64,000 nucleotides of DNA from Geojedonia litorea (GTDB taxonomy: Bacteria; Bacteroidota; Bacteroidia; Flavobacteriales; Flavobacteriaceae): NCBI RefSeq assembly GCF_042654525.1, contig NZ_JBHSGP010000004.1, forward strand, positions 1 through 64,000, read 5' to 3'. Below are positions 51,260 through 59,008 of this stretch, piece after piece. The notes under the pieces were generated by a model. That model had not been told where the DNA came from. It made no database searches and saw only the letters and a list, made by a program, of their open reading frames with translations. The position numbers and the translations under genes were made by a program. Each line of letters begins with the position of its first letter. Within the stretch, counting starts at the first letter, position 1.

Positions 51260-52312
51260 ATGAAAACGATCAAAAGTATTTTAGGAATTAGTTTAATAAC
51301 CTTATTAAGTTTCACCTCTTGTCAGGATGAAATTGACAACCAAATAGGTGAAAACCCAAACACTAATGATGCCAATTCTGTAGCAGCTAGTAATTACAAA
51401 AGAACTGCAATGTATGATGGTTCATTTGATGATTTTTTAGATGGTAATTCTTGCTCATCTATATTATTGCCAGTAGTGGCAACAGTTAACGGAACACAGG
51501 TTTCTGTAATAAGTCAATCAGATTATCAACAGGTTATAAATATTTTAGGACAGTATAATAACGATAATGATCAAGTGGTTTTACAATTTCCATTTACCGT
51601 GAGATTAAGTAACTACACAGAAGTATTAGTGACCTCACAAGGAGAGTACGATGCTATTATAAACGCATGTGAAGCTGCTGAAGCAGAAGGGAAAGATGCT
51701 ATTTCATGTCTAGATATTCAATTTCCTATCACTATTTTAACCTACAATTTAAATTTAGATCAAACAGGAAGTTTAGTAATTCAGTCTGAACAACAACTAT
51801 TTTCATATATGGACAACCTAGGTAATGACGAATTATTTTCAATCAGTTATCCAATTACAGTAATGTTCAGCAACGGAACTTCTGCAAGTGTAGATAGTGA
51901 TGCAAGTTTACAATCTAGTATTAATGAATGTTTAGAAGAACAAGAGGCAGAAGAAGAAGCAGAAGAACGTGCTGATGCCCTTGAGCAAATATTAGTTGAT
52001 GGGATGTTTAAAGTGCAATCGTTTGTTGACTCTGGAGTTGAATCGGCTAACAATTACGCCGAATTTACCATCGACTTTGCGAATGACTTAACAGTAAAAG
52101 CAGACAATGTAGTGAATGCACTAGTTGCAGATGTTGAAGGTACCTATGCAGTAACTTCACAAATTGAAGTGTACTTGAGCTTAAATTTTAGTGGCTCGAC
52201 ATCATTCAATCTTTTAAATCACACTTGGGAAGTAACAAGTTTTAGCAGTACCTCGATTTCATTGAAGAGTACAACGAACGCTGCAGTGACTTTAGTTTTG
52301 ACACAGATTTAA
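51260..52312 (+). CDS. Modular lipoprotein of ECF module 1
   Basis: A 350-residue protein; lipobox SFTSCQDE with Cys21. After DGSFDDFLDG come four related beta repeats marked by a proline-led strand and a variable nucleating loop: LPVVATVNGTQVSVISQSDY, FPFTVRLSNYTEVLVTSQGE, FPITILTYNLN and YPITVMFSNGTSASVDSDAS. An acidic helix (EEQEAEEEAEERADALEQIL) leads to one lipocalin-like C-terminal repeat (about 241-350). Family uncharacterised. Its paralogue at 59009 has the same four repeats and three C-terminal units. Likely surface-exposed and coupled to the divergent sigma/FecR/receptor locus. Confidence 0.8.
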   Translation: MKTIKSILGISLITLLSFTSCQDEIDNQIGENPNTNDANSVAASNYKRTAMYDGSFDDFLDGNSCSSILLPVVATVNGTQVSVISQSDYQQVINILGQYNNDNDQVVLQFPFTVRLSNYTEVLVTSQGEYDAIINACEAAEAEGKDAISCLDIQFPITILTYNLNLDQTGSLVIQSEQQLFSYMDNLGNDELFSISYPITVMFSNGTSASVDSDASLQSSINECLEEQEAEEEAEERADALEQILVDGMFKVQSFVDSGVESANNYAEFTIDFANDLTVKADNVVNALVADVEGTYAVTSQIEVYLSLNFSGSTSFNLLNHTWEVTSFSSTSISLKSTTNAAVTLVLTQI

Positions 52313-52359
52313 TGCCTATTTAGTTAGTTGGTTAGTTAGTTAACCAGTATTGTTATGGG

Positions 52360-52390
52360 AAACAGCTGCCGGATCATCCGGCAGCTGTTT
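52360..52390 (+). terminator. Strong hairpin between lipoprotein 1 and the porin-like gene
   Basis: Perfect 14-bp stem AAACAGCTGCCGGA/TCCGGCAGCTGTTT with a TCA loop. Only three Ts follow, so it may be a terminator, an attenuator or an mRNA-stabilising structure. Confidence 0.6.
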
Positions 52391-52427
52391 AATATGAAGT
52401 TTAATATTAAAATAAAAGTAAATTATT

Positions 52428-53012
52428 ATGAAAACGCAATTGATAACTTTAGTAATATGTTTAATTTCTTTATTTGAAATTCAAGCACAAGATAGCCCTA
52501 GTAGAACTTCAAATGCTGGTATAAAAGGAGGATACAATTTAGCCGCCGTAAGTTTTGATGGTGAGGGAGAGACCAAGCAACGACATGGCTTTCATATAGG
52601 TTTTTATGGAGAGTCATTTTTATATGACAATATTTCAATTCAACCAGAACTTTTGTATTCTCAACAAGGTTATGAAGTAAGAAGCGGTGGGGGAACATAT
52701 ACACAAAAACTGAATTATATAAATATGCCGTTAATGTTTAAAGCTTATCCAGGAGAAAGCTTTTTTATGGAAGTTGGTCCTCAAATTGGTTTAGCTATTT
52801 CGCATAAAGAAGAATTTGAAGGTGGTGTATTTGATTCAACCCAAGAGTATGACCCAAGTAATTTTGACTGGGGAATGAACTTTGGAGCTGGTTTTAAAAC
52901 GGAATCTGGAGTTAGTTTAGGTGCTCGTTACCATCTTGGGCTTGGCGATATTTATGACGAAGGAAGCCCAAAAAATAGAGTTTGGCAATTTTACATTGGA
53001 TTTGATTTTTAA
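52428..53012 (+). CDS. PorT-like outer-membrane beta-barrel protein
   Basis: A 194-residue barrel with signal peptide ending FEIQAQ. Repeating amphipathic strands: GIKGGYNLAAVSF, GFHIGFYGESF, ISIQPELLYSQQGYEV, KLNYINMPLMFKAYP, FFMEVGPQIGLAIS and a terminal WQFYIGFDF. This is the small eight-stranded PorT/OMP_b-brl_2 type. It is the first gene after the lipoprotein 1 hairpin and may be partly cotranscribed with it. Function not known. Confidence 0.85.
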   Translation: MKTQLITLVICLISLFEIQAQDSPSRTSNAGIKGGYNLAAVSFDGEGETKQRHGFHIGFYGESFLYDNISIQPELLYSQQGYEVRSGGGTYTQKLNYINMPLMFKAYPGESFFMEVGPQIGLAISHKEEFEGGVFDSTQEYDPSNFDWGMNFGAGFKTESGVSLGARYHLGLGDIYDEGSPKNRVWQFYIGFDF

Positions 53013-53184
53013 TACAGTTTGACTAAATTGCCCATTGTATGTGAAGTATATGCAATGGGCAGTTTCTATTAATTGCAAACCAGAAAACTCATAATTACGT
53101 ATATTTAAACCCAAATCAGTTAACAATAAAATTAAAGTCATCAAGTTTTAATAGTGTAACATGACCTAAAACCTACTTAACATC

Positions 53185-53958
53185 ATGAAAAAATTAGTAG
53201 CACTTTTCCTTTTTATTTCAATTGCTGTTTCATGTTCTAAAGATGAGACGCCTGGGGATAATGGGGGGAATAATGGAAATAACATAAGCGCCAATCTGCA
53301 ACCAACTGGAAGCTCATCAAGAGATCTACTCTCTGATAATACTTTTGAAAGTTTAGTAATTGAATTGGTTTATGTAGAAGGAAATCAACCTACTCAAGCT
53401 GCAGTCAATAATTTGGTATCATTTATTGGAGCCAGAACCTATAAACCTGGAGGCATTACGGTGCAATCCAGATCAATTCCATCTCCTGGACTTTCACCTT
53501 ATACCACACAAGAAATAGCTGATATTGAATCTGCAAACAGAACTTTGTATAATACTTCCAATACCATTGCAGTTTGGGCATTTTTTGCTGATGGGAAAGC
53601 AGAGGGAGATACGAATACCCAAGTGACACTGGGGACAGCGTATCGCAATACCTCATTTGTGATTTACGAAGCCACAGTAAAATCTTTAAGTGGAGGCGCT
53701 TTTGAACCAAGCACCTCGGTTTTAGAGTCGGCGGTAATGCAACATGAATTTTGCCACATATTAGGGTTAACTAACCTAGGTGCACCAATGCAATCTGCAC
53801 ATGAAGATCCAAGCCACTCAAAACATTGTGATGTAGAAAGTTGCTTAATGTATTATGCTGCTGCAACGGGAGAAGGTATTACTATGGTTTCTGGCGGTAA
53901 TGTGCCAGAATTAGATCCTCAATGCATTGCAGACCTACAAGCTAATGGCGGTAGATAA
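53185..53958 (+). CDS. Metzincin-like zinc protease lipoprotein
   Basis: A 257-residue protein with lipobox (FISIAVSCSKDE). A HEFCHILGLTN motif near residue 190 gives the HExxHxxGxx zinc pattern, and CLMYYAA downstream supplies a Met-turn, as in metzincins. The third ligand position holds Asn instead of His or Asp, so the third zinc ligand may come from the HSKHCDVESC stretch. The role is unknown; a protease trimming cell-surface proteins is plausible. Confidence 0.72.
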   Translation: MKKLVALFLFISIAVSCSKDETPGDNGGNNGNNISANLQPTGSSSRDLLSDNTFESLVIELVYVEGNQPTQAAVNNLVSFIGARTYKPGGITVQSRSIPSPGLSPYTTQEIADIESANRTLYNTSNTIAVWAFFADGKAEGDTNTQVTLGTAYRNTSFVIYEATVKSLSGGAFEPSTSVLESAVMQHEFCHILGLTNLGAPMQSAHEDPSHSKHCDVESCLMYYAAATGEGITMVSGGNVPELDPQCIADLQANGGR

Positions 53959-53967
53959 ATTAAAAGC

Positions 53968-54936
53968 TTATTGAGGACTAGTCACCTCAAATACTTTCAG
54001 CATATTTTTACCAACAGCATTTGGTACTTCAGCAATAAAGGCATATTTACCTGGGACTAATGTTGCATTGAAATATCCAGTATCGCCTTCTAGCATATTG
54101 TTAACGCCACCTAAAAACGTAATTCCTTGAGGAGCGGGTTCAATTAGACCTTTAGGATCAGCCCAATTCATCCAGTTATTAAGCTCGTCCAAATTGGCAG
54201 TCTCATCTAGTTTTGCTAGGTTAACATCATGACCTAGAAAATGTTCGTGAACAATTTGATCTTTGAAAAAAACTGAAAACGTATGAGTGCCTCCGCTTGG
54301 GGTCTCATTTAAAACAATTCCATCTGTACTTGAGATTTCAATGGCATAGTCGGCTTTAGGTTCAGAATTACCTGAATCTTCGTTAGTGACAACCACTTCT
54401 TTTGCCATGCCCATTGAGGTATGAAATACACCGTTGCTCATTTTTACATAACATTCTAATATGTAATTACCTGGCTCTAATTTCATCGTTGTTTGGGCAA
54501 CGCGTTCAGGTGAAATTAGCCCAGTACCCCCAATAAATTTGAGTTCACCAAACCATGTTGGTAGTTTGCCGAATGCCGCATAGCCTTCTTCAGCCTTCCC
54601 TTCATTGATGAGTTTCATGCCTTCATCAAAAACTGGAACTACAACAGCCATAACAGTGTCTAGTGTTTTGCCTTCAGGGTATTTGTCTATCAGCACAAAA
54701 TGCGTTTGTGGTGACGCATTTTTATAGCGAAAAGTGGTCCAACCTGACGGAATAGTGTCCGGCATTTGGAAGTCCATGTTCTCTGTAAGAATATCAACGA
54801 CGTTTTCCTTTTCTACTTCTTCAGATTTTGCTTCTTTTTTATCCGATTTACAGGATTGAAAAACGACAGCTAATGTTAAACAGCTGAATACAATGGTTAA
54901 AAATTTTGATGGTTTTGAAATAAGAGAAGTTTTCAT
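53968..54936 (-). CDS. Lipoprotein with two cupredoxin-like domains
   Basis: A 322-residue protein with lipobox VFQSCKSD. Two beta-sandwich halves resemble cupredoxins: the first ends TMKLEPGNYILECYVKMSNG with VFHTSMGM, the second ends VPGKYAFIAEVPNAVGKNM. His and Met residues near the ends could bind copper, but the canonical Cys ligand is not obvious in the second half. It follows the module 2 receptor by 64 bp on the same strand, so it may be the last gene of that operon and a clue to a metal-related substrate. Confidence 0.65.
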   Translation of the reverse strand: MKTSLISKPSKFLTIVFSCLTLAVVFQSCKSDKKEAKSEEVEKENVVDILTENMDFQMPDTIPSGWTTFRYKNASPQTHFVLIDKYPEGKTLDTVMAVVVPVFDEGMKLINEGKAEEGYAAFGKLPTWFGELKFIGGTGLISPERVAQTTMKLEPGNYILECYVKMSNGVFHTSMGMAKEVVVTNEDSGNSEPKADYAIEISSTDGIVLNETPSGGTHTFSVFFKDQIVHEHFLGHDVNLAKLDETANLDELNNWMNWADPKGLIEPAPQGITFLGGVNNMLEGDTGYFNATLVPGKYAFIAEVPNAVGKNMLKVFEVTSPQ

Positions 54937-55000
54937 AAGAATGGATTGGTTTGAAATTAATGCGCATTAACTCCTTAAAAATAATCATTTTAGAAAACAT

Positions 55001-57367
55001 TTAAAAATGAATACGCAGGCTCACATTAGGTGTAATACCTAAAGATTGATTTTCAATGGTAGAAATATTATTATCATCATCTAGGGTGTAATAGGTATTG
55101 ATGATATTTTTTTGATTGAGAAGATTCCAAATCGAAGCACCGATAACAGCATTAGTTTTGGGGCTCAATTCAAATGTATAGGTCGTAGAAAAATCTGTTC
55201 GAATATAATCATCCAAACGAGCATTATTGGGCGAAGCGTATTCAATTCGATCATTAGAGTTATCCTGAACAGGACTTGGTAATGTTATGGGCTTACCAGA
55301 ATGCCAATTGGCACCTAGGGCCAGTTTAAAATTGTTAAAGGCATAAGTGCCAGCAAATGTGGCTGCATGTCTAATATCTAAATTATTAGGAAAAGCTTCA
55401 CCATTATTTAATGTGTCAAATGTGTAATCGTTTTTACTATAGGAATAACTCAACCAAGTACTAAAAGCACTAAATTGTTTGTTGATTAAAAAATCTATGC
55501 CTTTCGCTCGATAATTCCCAATGGCGTTTACAAATTGATATTGATTTTGGAAACCTTGACTTCGGGTAGTAATGCCTTTCACATCTTTAATAAAGGCCTC
55601 TGTACTAATGAGAAGTTTATTTTTGCTATAATGGATTCCGGCTGAAAGTTGTTTGCTTTTGATAATTGGGATTGGGACGCTTGATGGGATTGTACTGCCA
55701 TTAGGGGTATTAGATTCTGTCTTATTATTTGAAAGTACCCAGCGTCTATTTTCAACACCTAAAAAGTCATTCTGTAAATCAATAATTTGTGATGTTGTTT
55801 GACTTTTAAATTCTCCTAAAACTTCAAATCTAAAATAATTTAGAAATCGCTGGTTAAAGCTTAATCTAGGTTCAACCAATACTTTGTCAAATTTTTTAAT
55901 GTAGTTAAATCTGGTTCCAAACCTTAAACTTGTATTGTTATTATTAGAGATATATTTACCTTCAGCATAAATGGAGTTGCTCCTAATGACTTCCTTAATA
56001 TAACTCCTAAACTCTGGATTGTTAACATCTTCAAGGTTACTGATTCCTGTTTCAAAAAAATGATAACCTCCAGATAGATTAAAGTTAGAATTAATAGTGT
56101 AATCGAGATCTAATTTAAAGGCGCTATCATATACTTCATTTTCTTGAATTAAGCGTTGGTTATTGTTGAGATCAAAATTTGTGGCATCAAGGTTATAGTT
56201 AGAAAGATAAACTTGAGCCGTGCTCATAAAGCGGTCAGACCAATCTCGTGTATATGAAATGCCTGTGGCCAAATTACGTTGCAATAAGCTGCTGTTTAAG
56301 ACCTCATCAACATTATTAATTCTAGATTGCTCTTCATAGTCAAGGTTGTTATAAATAGTCAAAAAATTGAAACGCAATCTGTCTTTTTCAGTAAGGTCAT
56401 ATAATAACTTTGAGGTGATATCATAGAAGTAAAATGATTCATTTTTTGAAATCGTATTACTGTTTTGCCCTTGGTTGTTGGTAAGGTCAGAATCTTGAAA
56501 AACGCGTTTGAAATACTGATCATAAGTAGGCGTGATAATAAGGTCTGTTACCGAACGTCTAGAAGATACCTGCAGCTCCATTTTCTTTGAAAGTGGAATT
56601 TTAGTAACCCCATCAACATTAATCAAGTTAAAACCAGCACCAAGTTCAAATTCATTCTCAATGTCATTCGCTAATTGCATATCTAAAATACTCGAAATAC
56701 CATCGCCAAATTGAGCACTTGTTCCGTTTTTGTATACATTAACCTTTTCTGTAAGGTAAGGATTGTACGCCGAAATTAAACCAAAAAAATGCCCAGACTG
56801 AAACATTTTAATCCCATCCCAGAGCAATAAGTTTTGATCATGGGTGCCACCTCTTACATTGATATTTGAAACGGTTTCATCGGTACTCAAAACACCTGGA
56901 AGGGCTTGAACGGCTTGTAAAATATCGGGTTCAATTAAACCAGGAAGAATTCCAAATGACTTTGGTTTTATAACAACTGTTCCACTATTGGTTTTAGTAA
57001 TACCAGATGTAAGATAGTTGCTAATGACGATTTCAGGTAATTGTTCTACTCGCTTTTTAGTTTGAGAAACATTTTGGGTTTTGATAACAACAAAGCGATT
57101 ATCAAGAATTTCAAAATCTAATTGAGAATTAGCTTTTAAATAGTCTATCGTTTCTAATAGTGACCATTCGGGGTTAGGTGGAATAAGTGATTTATCCTTA
57201 ATGGTTTCATCAGCGTAAGAAAATGTAATATCAAATTTAGATTCGAGGTCTCTTAAAATAACAGTAAGGGGTTGTGATTCTTTTTGAACGTCTTGAGCTG
57301 ATAGACTCAAAAAACAATTCAGAAAAAATAAAGGAATAAAAAGATATATAACATCTTTTTTAGTCAC
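55001..57367 (-). CDS. TonB-dependent receptor with STN domain (module 2)
   Basis: A 788-residue receptor. Signal peptide ends SLSAQ, then STN domain (LTVILRDLESKFDITFSYAD), plug (LPGVLSTDETVSNINVRGGT) and barrel ending VSLRIHF. Unlike the module 1 receptor it lacks the carboxypeptidase-D-like domain between STN and plug. Plug motifs such as DGIKMFQSGHFFGLISAYNP are almost the same in both. Starts at a GTG overlapping the fecR stop by 8 bp. Ligand unknown; no SusD partner. Confidence 0.9.
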   Translation of the reverse strand: MTKKDVIYLFIPLFFLNCFLSLSAQDVQKESQPLTVILRDLESKFDITFSYADETIKDKSLIPPNPEWSLLETIDYLKANSQLDFEILDNRFVVIKTQNVSQTKKRVEQLPEIVISNYLTSGITKTNSGTVVIKPKSFGILPGLIEPDILQAVQALPGVLSTDETVSNINVRGGTHDQNLLLWDGIKMFQSGHFFGLISAYNPYLTEKVNVYKNGTSAQFGDGISSILDMQLANDIENEFELGAGFNLINVDGVTKIPLSKKMELQVSSRRSVTDLIITPTYDQYFKRVFQDSDLTNNQGQNSNTISKNESFYFYDITSKLLYDLTEKDRLRFNFLTIYNNLDYEEQSRINNVDEVLNSSLLQRNLATGISYTRDWSDRFMSTAQVYLSNYNLDATNFDLNNNQRLIQENEVYDSAFKLDLDYTINSNFNLSGGYHFFETGISNLEDVNNPEFRSYIKEVIRSNSIYAEGKYISNNNNTSLRFGTRFNYIKKFDKVLVEPRLSFNQRFLNYFRFEVLGEFKSQTTSQIIDLQNDFLGVENRRWVLSNNKTESNTPNGSTIPSSVPIPIIKSKQLSAGIHYSKNKLLISTEAFIKDVKGITTRSQGFQNQYQFVNAIGNYRAKGIDFLINKQFSAFSTWLSYSYSKNDYTFDTLNNGEAFPNNLDIRHAATFAGTYAFNNFKLALGANWHSGKPITLPSPVQDNSNDRIEYASPNNARLDDYIRTDFSTTYTFELSPKTNAVIGASIWNLLNQKNIINTYYTLDDDNNISTIENQSLGITPNVSLRIHF

Positions 57368-58256
57368 GCTTTAAGGTAATAGTCGAATTTGTTTTGTTGT
57401 AACTAAGATGTAAAGGTAAGGTAATTGCCTTTAAAGCGAGCTCCATATTTGAATGAGAGAAACCTCCTGTGAATAATTGGGACGTATCTATATTGCTTGA
57501 ATTTATTTGCACACCAAATTGACGCTCAAATTCATCGAGAACCAGTTTGTACGGCATGCTCATAAACTGACTTTCATTATTAAGCCACGAAGGGGTTGCA
57601 AGTTTTTCTTTTTCTTTAGCAATCAATTTCCCATCAATGAATAAAAAGCTGTCACCAGCCAATAAGGTTGTTTGGTGTTCTTGAAAGTTAACTCCAACTT
57701 TCCCTTCGTAGCATATTACTTCAAAATAATTATCGCGGTGTTTTACATTAAATTGTGTCCCTAATACAGTAATGGTTCCATGCTTAGTAACCACCTCAAA
57801 TGTGGAACCTTTGGCCACTTTAAAGAATGCTTCACCCTTAAGCTCGACTTTTCTTTTCTTGTTCCAATTATGTTTGTTAAATGATATCGCAGATAAGGCA
57901 TTTAACGATACTGTTGATGCATCAGGTAATTCTATGTTAGTTTCTTTATTTGAAGCTAAAGTAGAAAAGGTGGTATCTAAAGTGATAGAATAATACACAC
58001 TAAAACAAACCACCACTACAGCTGCAATACGTAAAGCAGTTCGTACCCAGTTTTGTGGTTTTGTTTTCTTGGTTTTAATTTGCTTTAATACATTATCTAG
58101 CTCAGAATGACTGTCGTATTCTGGCGCTTTAAATGCTTGCAAATGACTATTCATGTTCATTAATGCATCATAATCTTCAAGGTTTTTGAAAGCCTCAAGT
58201 TCTTCAGCATTAAGCTCATGGTTTAACCATTTTTGTATTAATTCGTCTCGTTTCAT
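57360..58256 (-). CDS. FecR-family anti-sigma factor (module 2)
   Basis: A 298-residue protein with N-terminal cytoplasmic segment (KRDELIQKWLNHELNAEELE), a transmembrane helix (IAAVVVVCFSVYYSITL), FecR domain (LPDASTVSLNALSAISFNKH, TFEVVTKHGTITVLGTQFNV) and DUF4974-like C-terminus (LDEFERQFGVQINSSNIDTS). The ATG at 58256 is preferred to a GTG at 58262. Expected to restrain the sigma at 58379 until the receptor signals. Confidence 0.93.
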   Translation of the reverse strand: MKRDELIQKWLNHELNAEELEAFKNLEDYDALMNMNSHLQAFKAPEYDSHSELDNVLKQIKTKKTKPQNWVRTALRIAAVVVVCFSVYYSITLDTTFSTLASNKETNIELPDASTVSLNALSAISFNKHNWNKKRKVELKGEAFFKVAKGSTFEVVTKHGTITVLGTQFNVKHRDNYFEVICYEGKVGVNFQEHQTTLLAGDSFLFIDGKLIAKEKEKLATPSWLNNESQFMSMPYKLVLDEFERQFGVQINSSNIDTSQLFTGGFSHSNMELALKAITLPLHLSYNKTNSTITLKRD

Positions 58257-58274
58257 CGTCACGTTTATTATCTA

Positions 58275-58302
58275 TATAACAAGTTAGTTTTATTTTTTCC
58301 TA
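58275..58302 (-). promoter_or_regulatory. Putative ECF-sigma promoter of fecR/receptor operon, module 2
   Basis: Minus-strand TAGG-N17-TGTTATA, preceded by GGG as in the lipoprotein 2 promoter; 18 bp before the fecR ATG. Confidence 0.6.
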
Positions 58303-58378
58303 CCCTGACATTAAAAAAAATCTAAATACTATACTCTTTAAATACTTCTATCTACTGAAAATAGATACTATTTACTAG

Positions 58379-58894
58379 TTAAATGCCGTCTATATCTTTT
58401 CTTAATTTATCCAAAGCACCATAAATACGTTTTTCAACGGCCTTGGTCGAAATATCCAAAAGACTTGCGATTTCCTTAAATTTTTTGCCTTCAACTCTGT
58501 TCATTAAAAAAGCGGTACGCTGTGCTTCGGTTAAATTTTCTAATGATTTTTGTAATTTTTCACCATATTCATTTTCGCGCATAATAAATTCAGGCGTCTC
58601 ATTAGTATAGTGTTTGGGTTTTGTTTGAGCATATTTTAACTTTACTTTTTGATGTGCTGCTTCATTGAGCATTAAATTATTGGCTGTAGTGAATACAAAA
58701 CTTTTGGCCTTATCAGGCGTAACTTTACTGCAGTTTTCCCAAAGCTTAATAAAAGCTTCCTGAACTTTGTCTTTCGGATTAAATAGTTCACCAAATTTGT
58801 AATATAAAAAGTCATGAAGGTCTTTTGAGTATGTATTGAAGATGGACGAAAATAATCGTTCTTCACATATATTATCATAAAGGTTCTTGCTCAT
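58379..58894 (-). CDS. ECF sigma factor, FecI type (module 2)
   Basis: A 171-residue sigma factor, paralogous to the one at 50477: region 2 DKVQEAFIKLWENCSKVTPD, region 4 LTEAQRTAFLMNRVEGKKFK and ISTKAVEKRIYGALDKL. It is divergent from lipoprotein 2 with only about 114 bp between start codons. A 122-bp gap with its own promoter precedes fecR, so the sigma and anti-sigma/receptor genes can be controlled separately. Confidence 0.93.
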   Translation of the reverse strand: MSKNLYDNICEERLFSSIFNTYSKDLHDFLYYKFGELFNPKDKVQEAFIKLWENCSKVTPDKAKSFVFTTANNLMLNEAAHQKVKLKYAQTKPKHYTNETPEFIMRENEYGEKLQKSLENLTEAQRTAFLMNRVEGKKFKEIASLLDISTKAVEKRIYGALDKLRKDIDGI

Positions 58895-58943
58895 AAATGG
58901 TGAGTTAGGTTAGGCTAATTTAAAAAAAATTAATCCGCAAGGG

Positions 58944-58971
58944 TAGGAATTTTAGAAGTTATCCTGTTCTA
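58944..58971 (+). promoter_or_regulatory. Putative ECF-sigma promoter of lipoprotein 2
   Basis: TAGG-N17-TGTTCTA with upstream GGG. Shares GGGTAGGAA with the module 2 fecR promoter. 37 bp before the ATG at 59009. Confidence 0.6.
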
Positions 58972-59008
58972 TATTAAAATTGCAATGTCAAACTTAAACA
59001 CCTACATT

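Noticed and set aside
46969..57367. TonB receptors as SusC-type glycan transporters
   Set aside because: There is no SusD gene, no glycoside hydrolases, and both carry STN and FecR partners, so Fec-type signalling receptors fit better.
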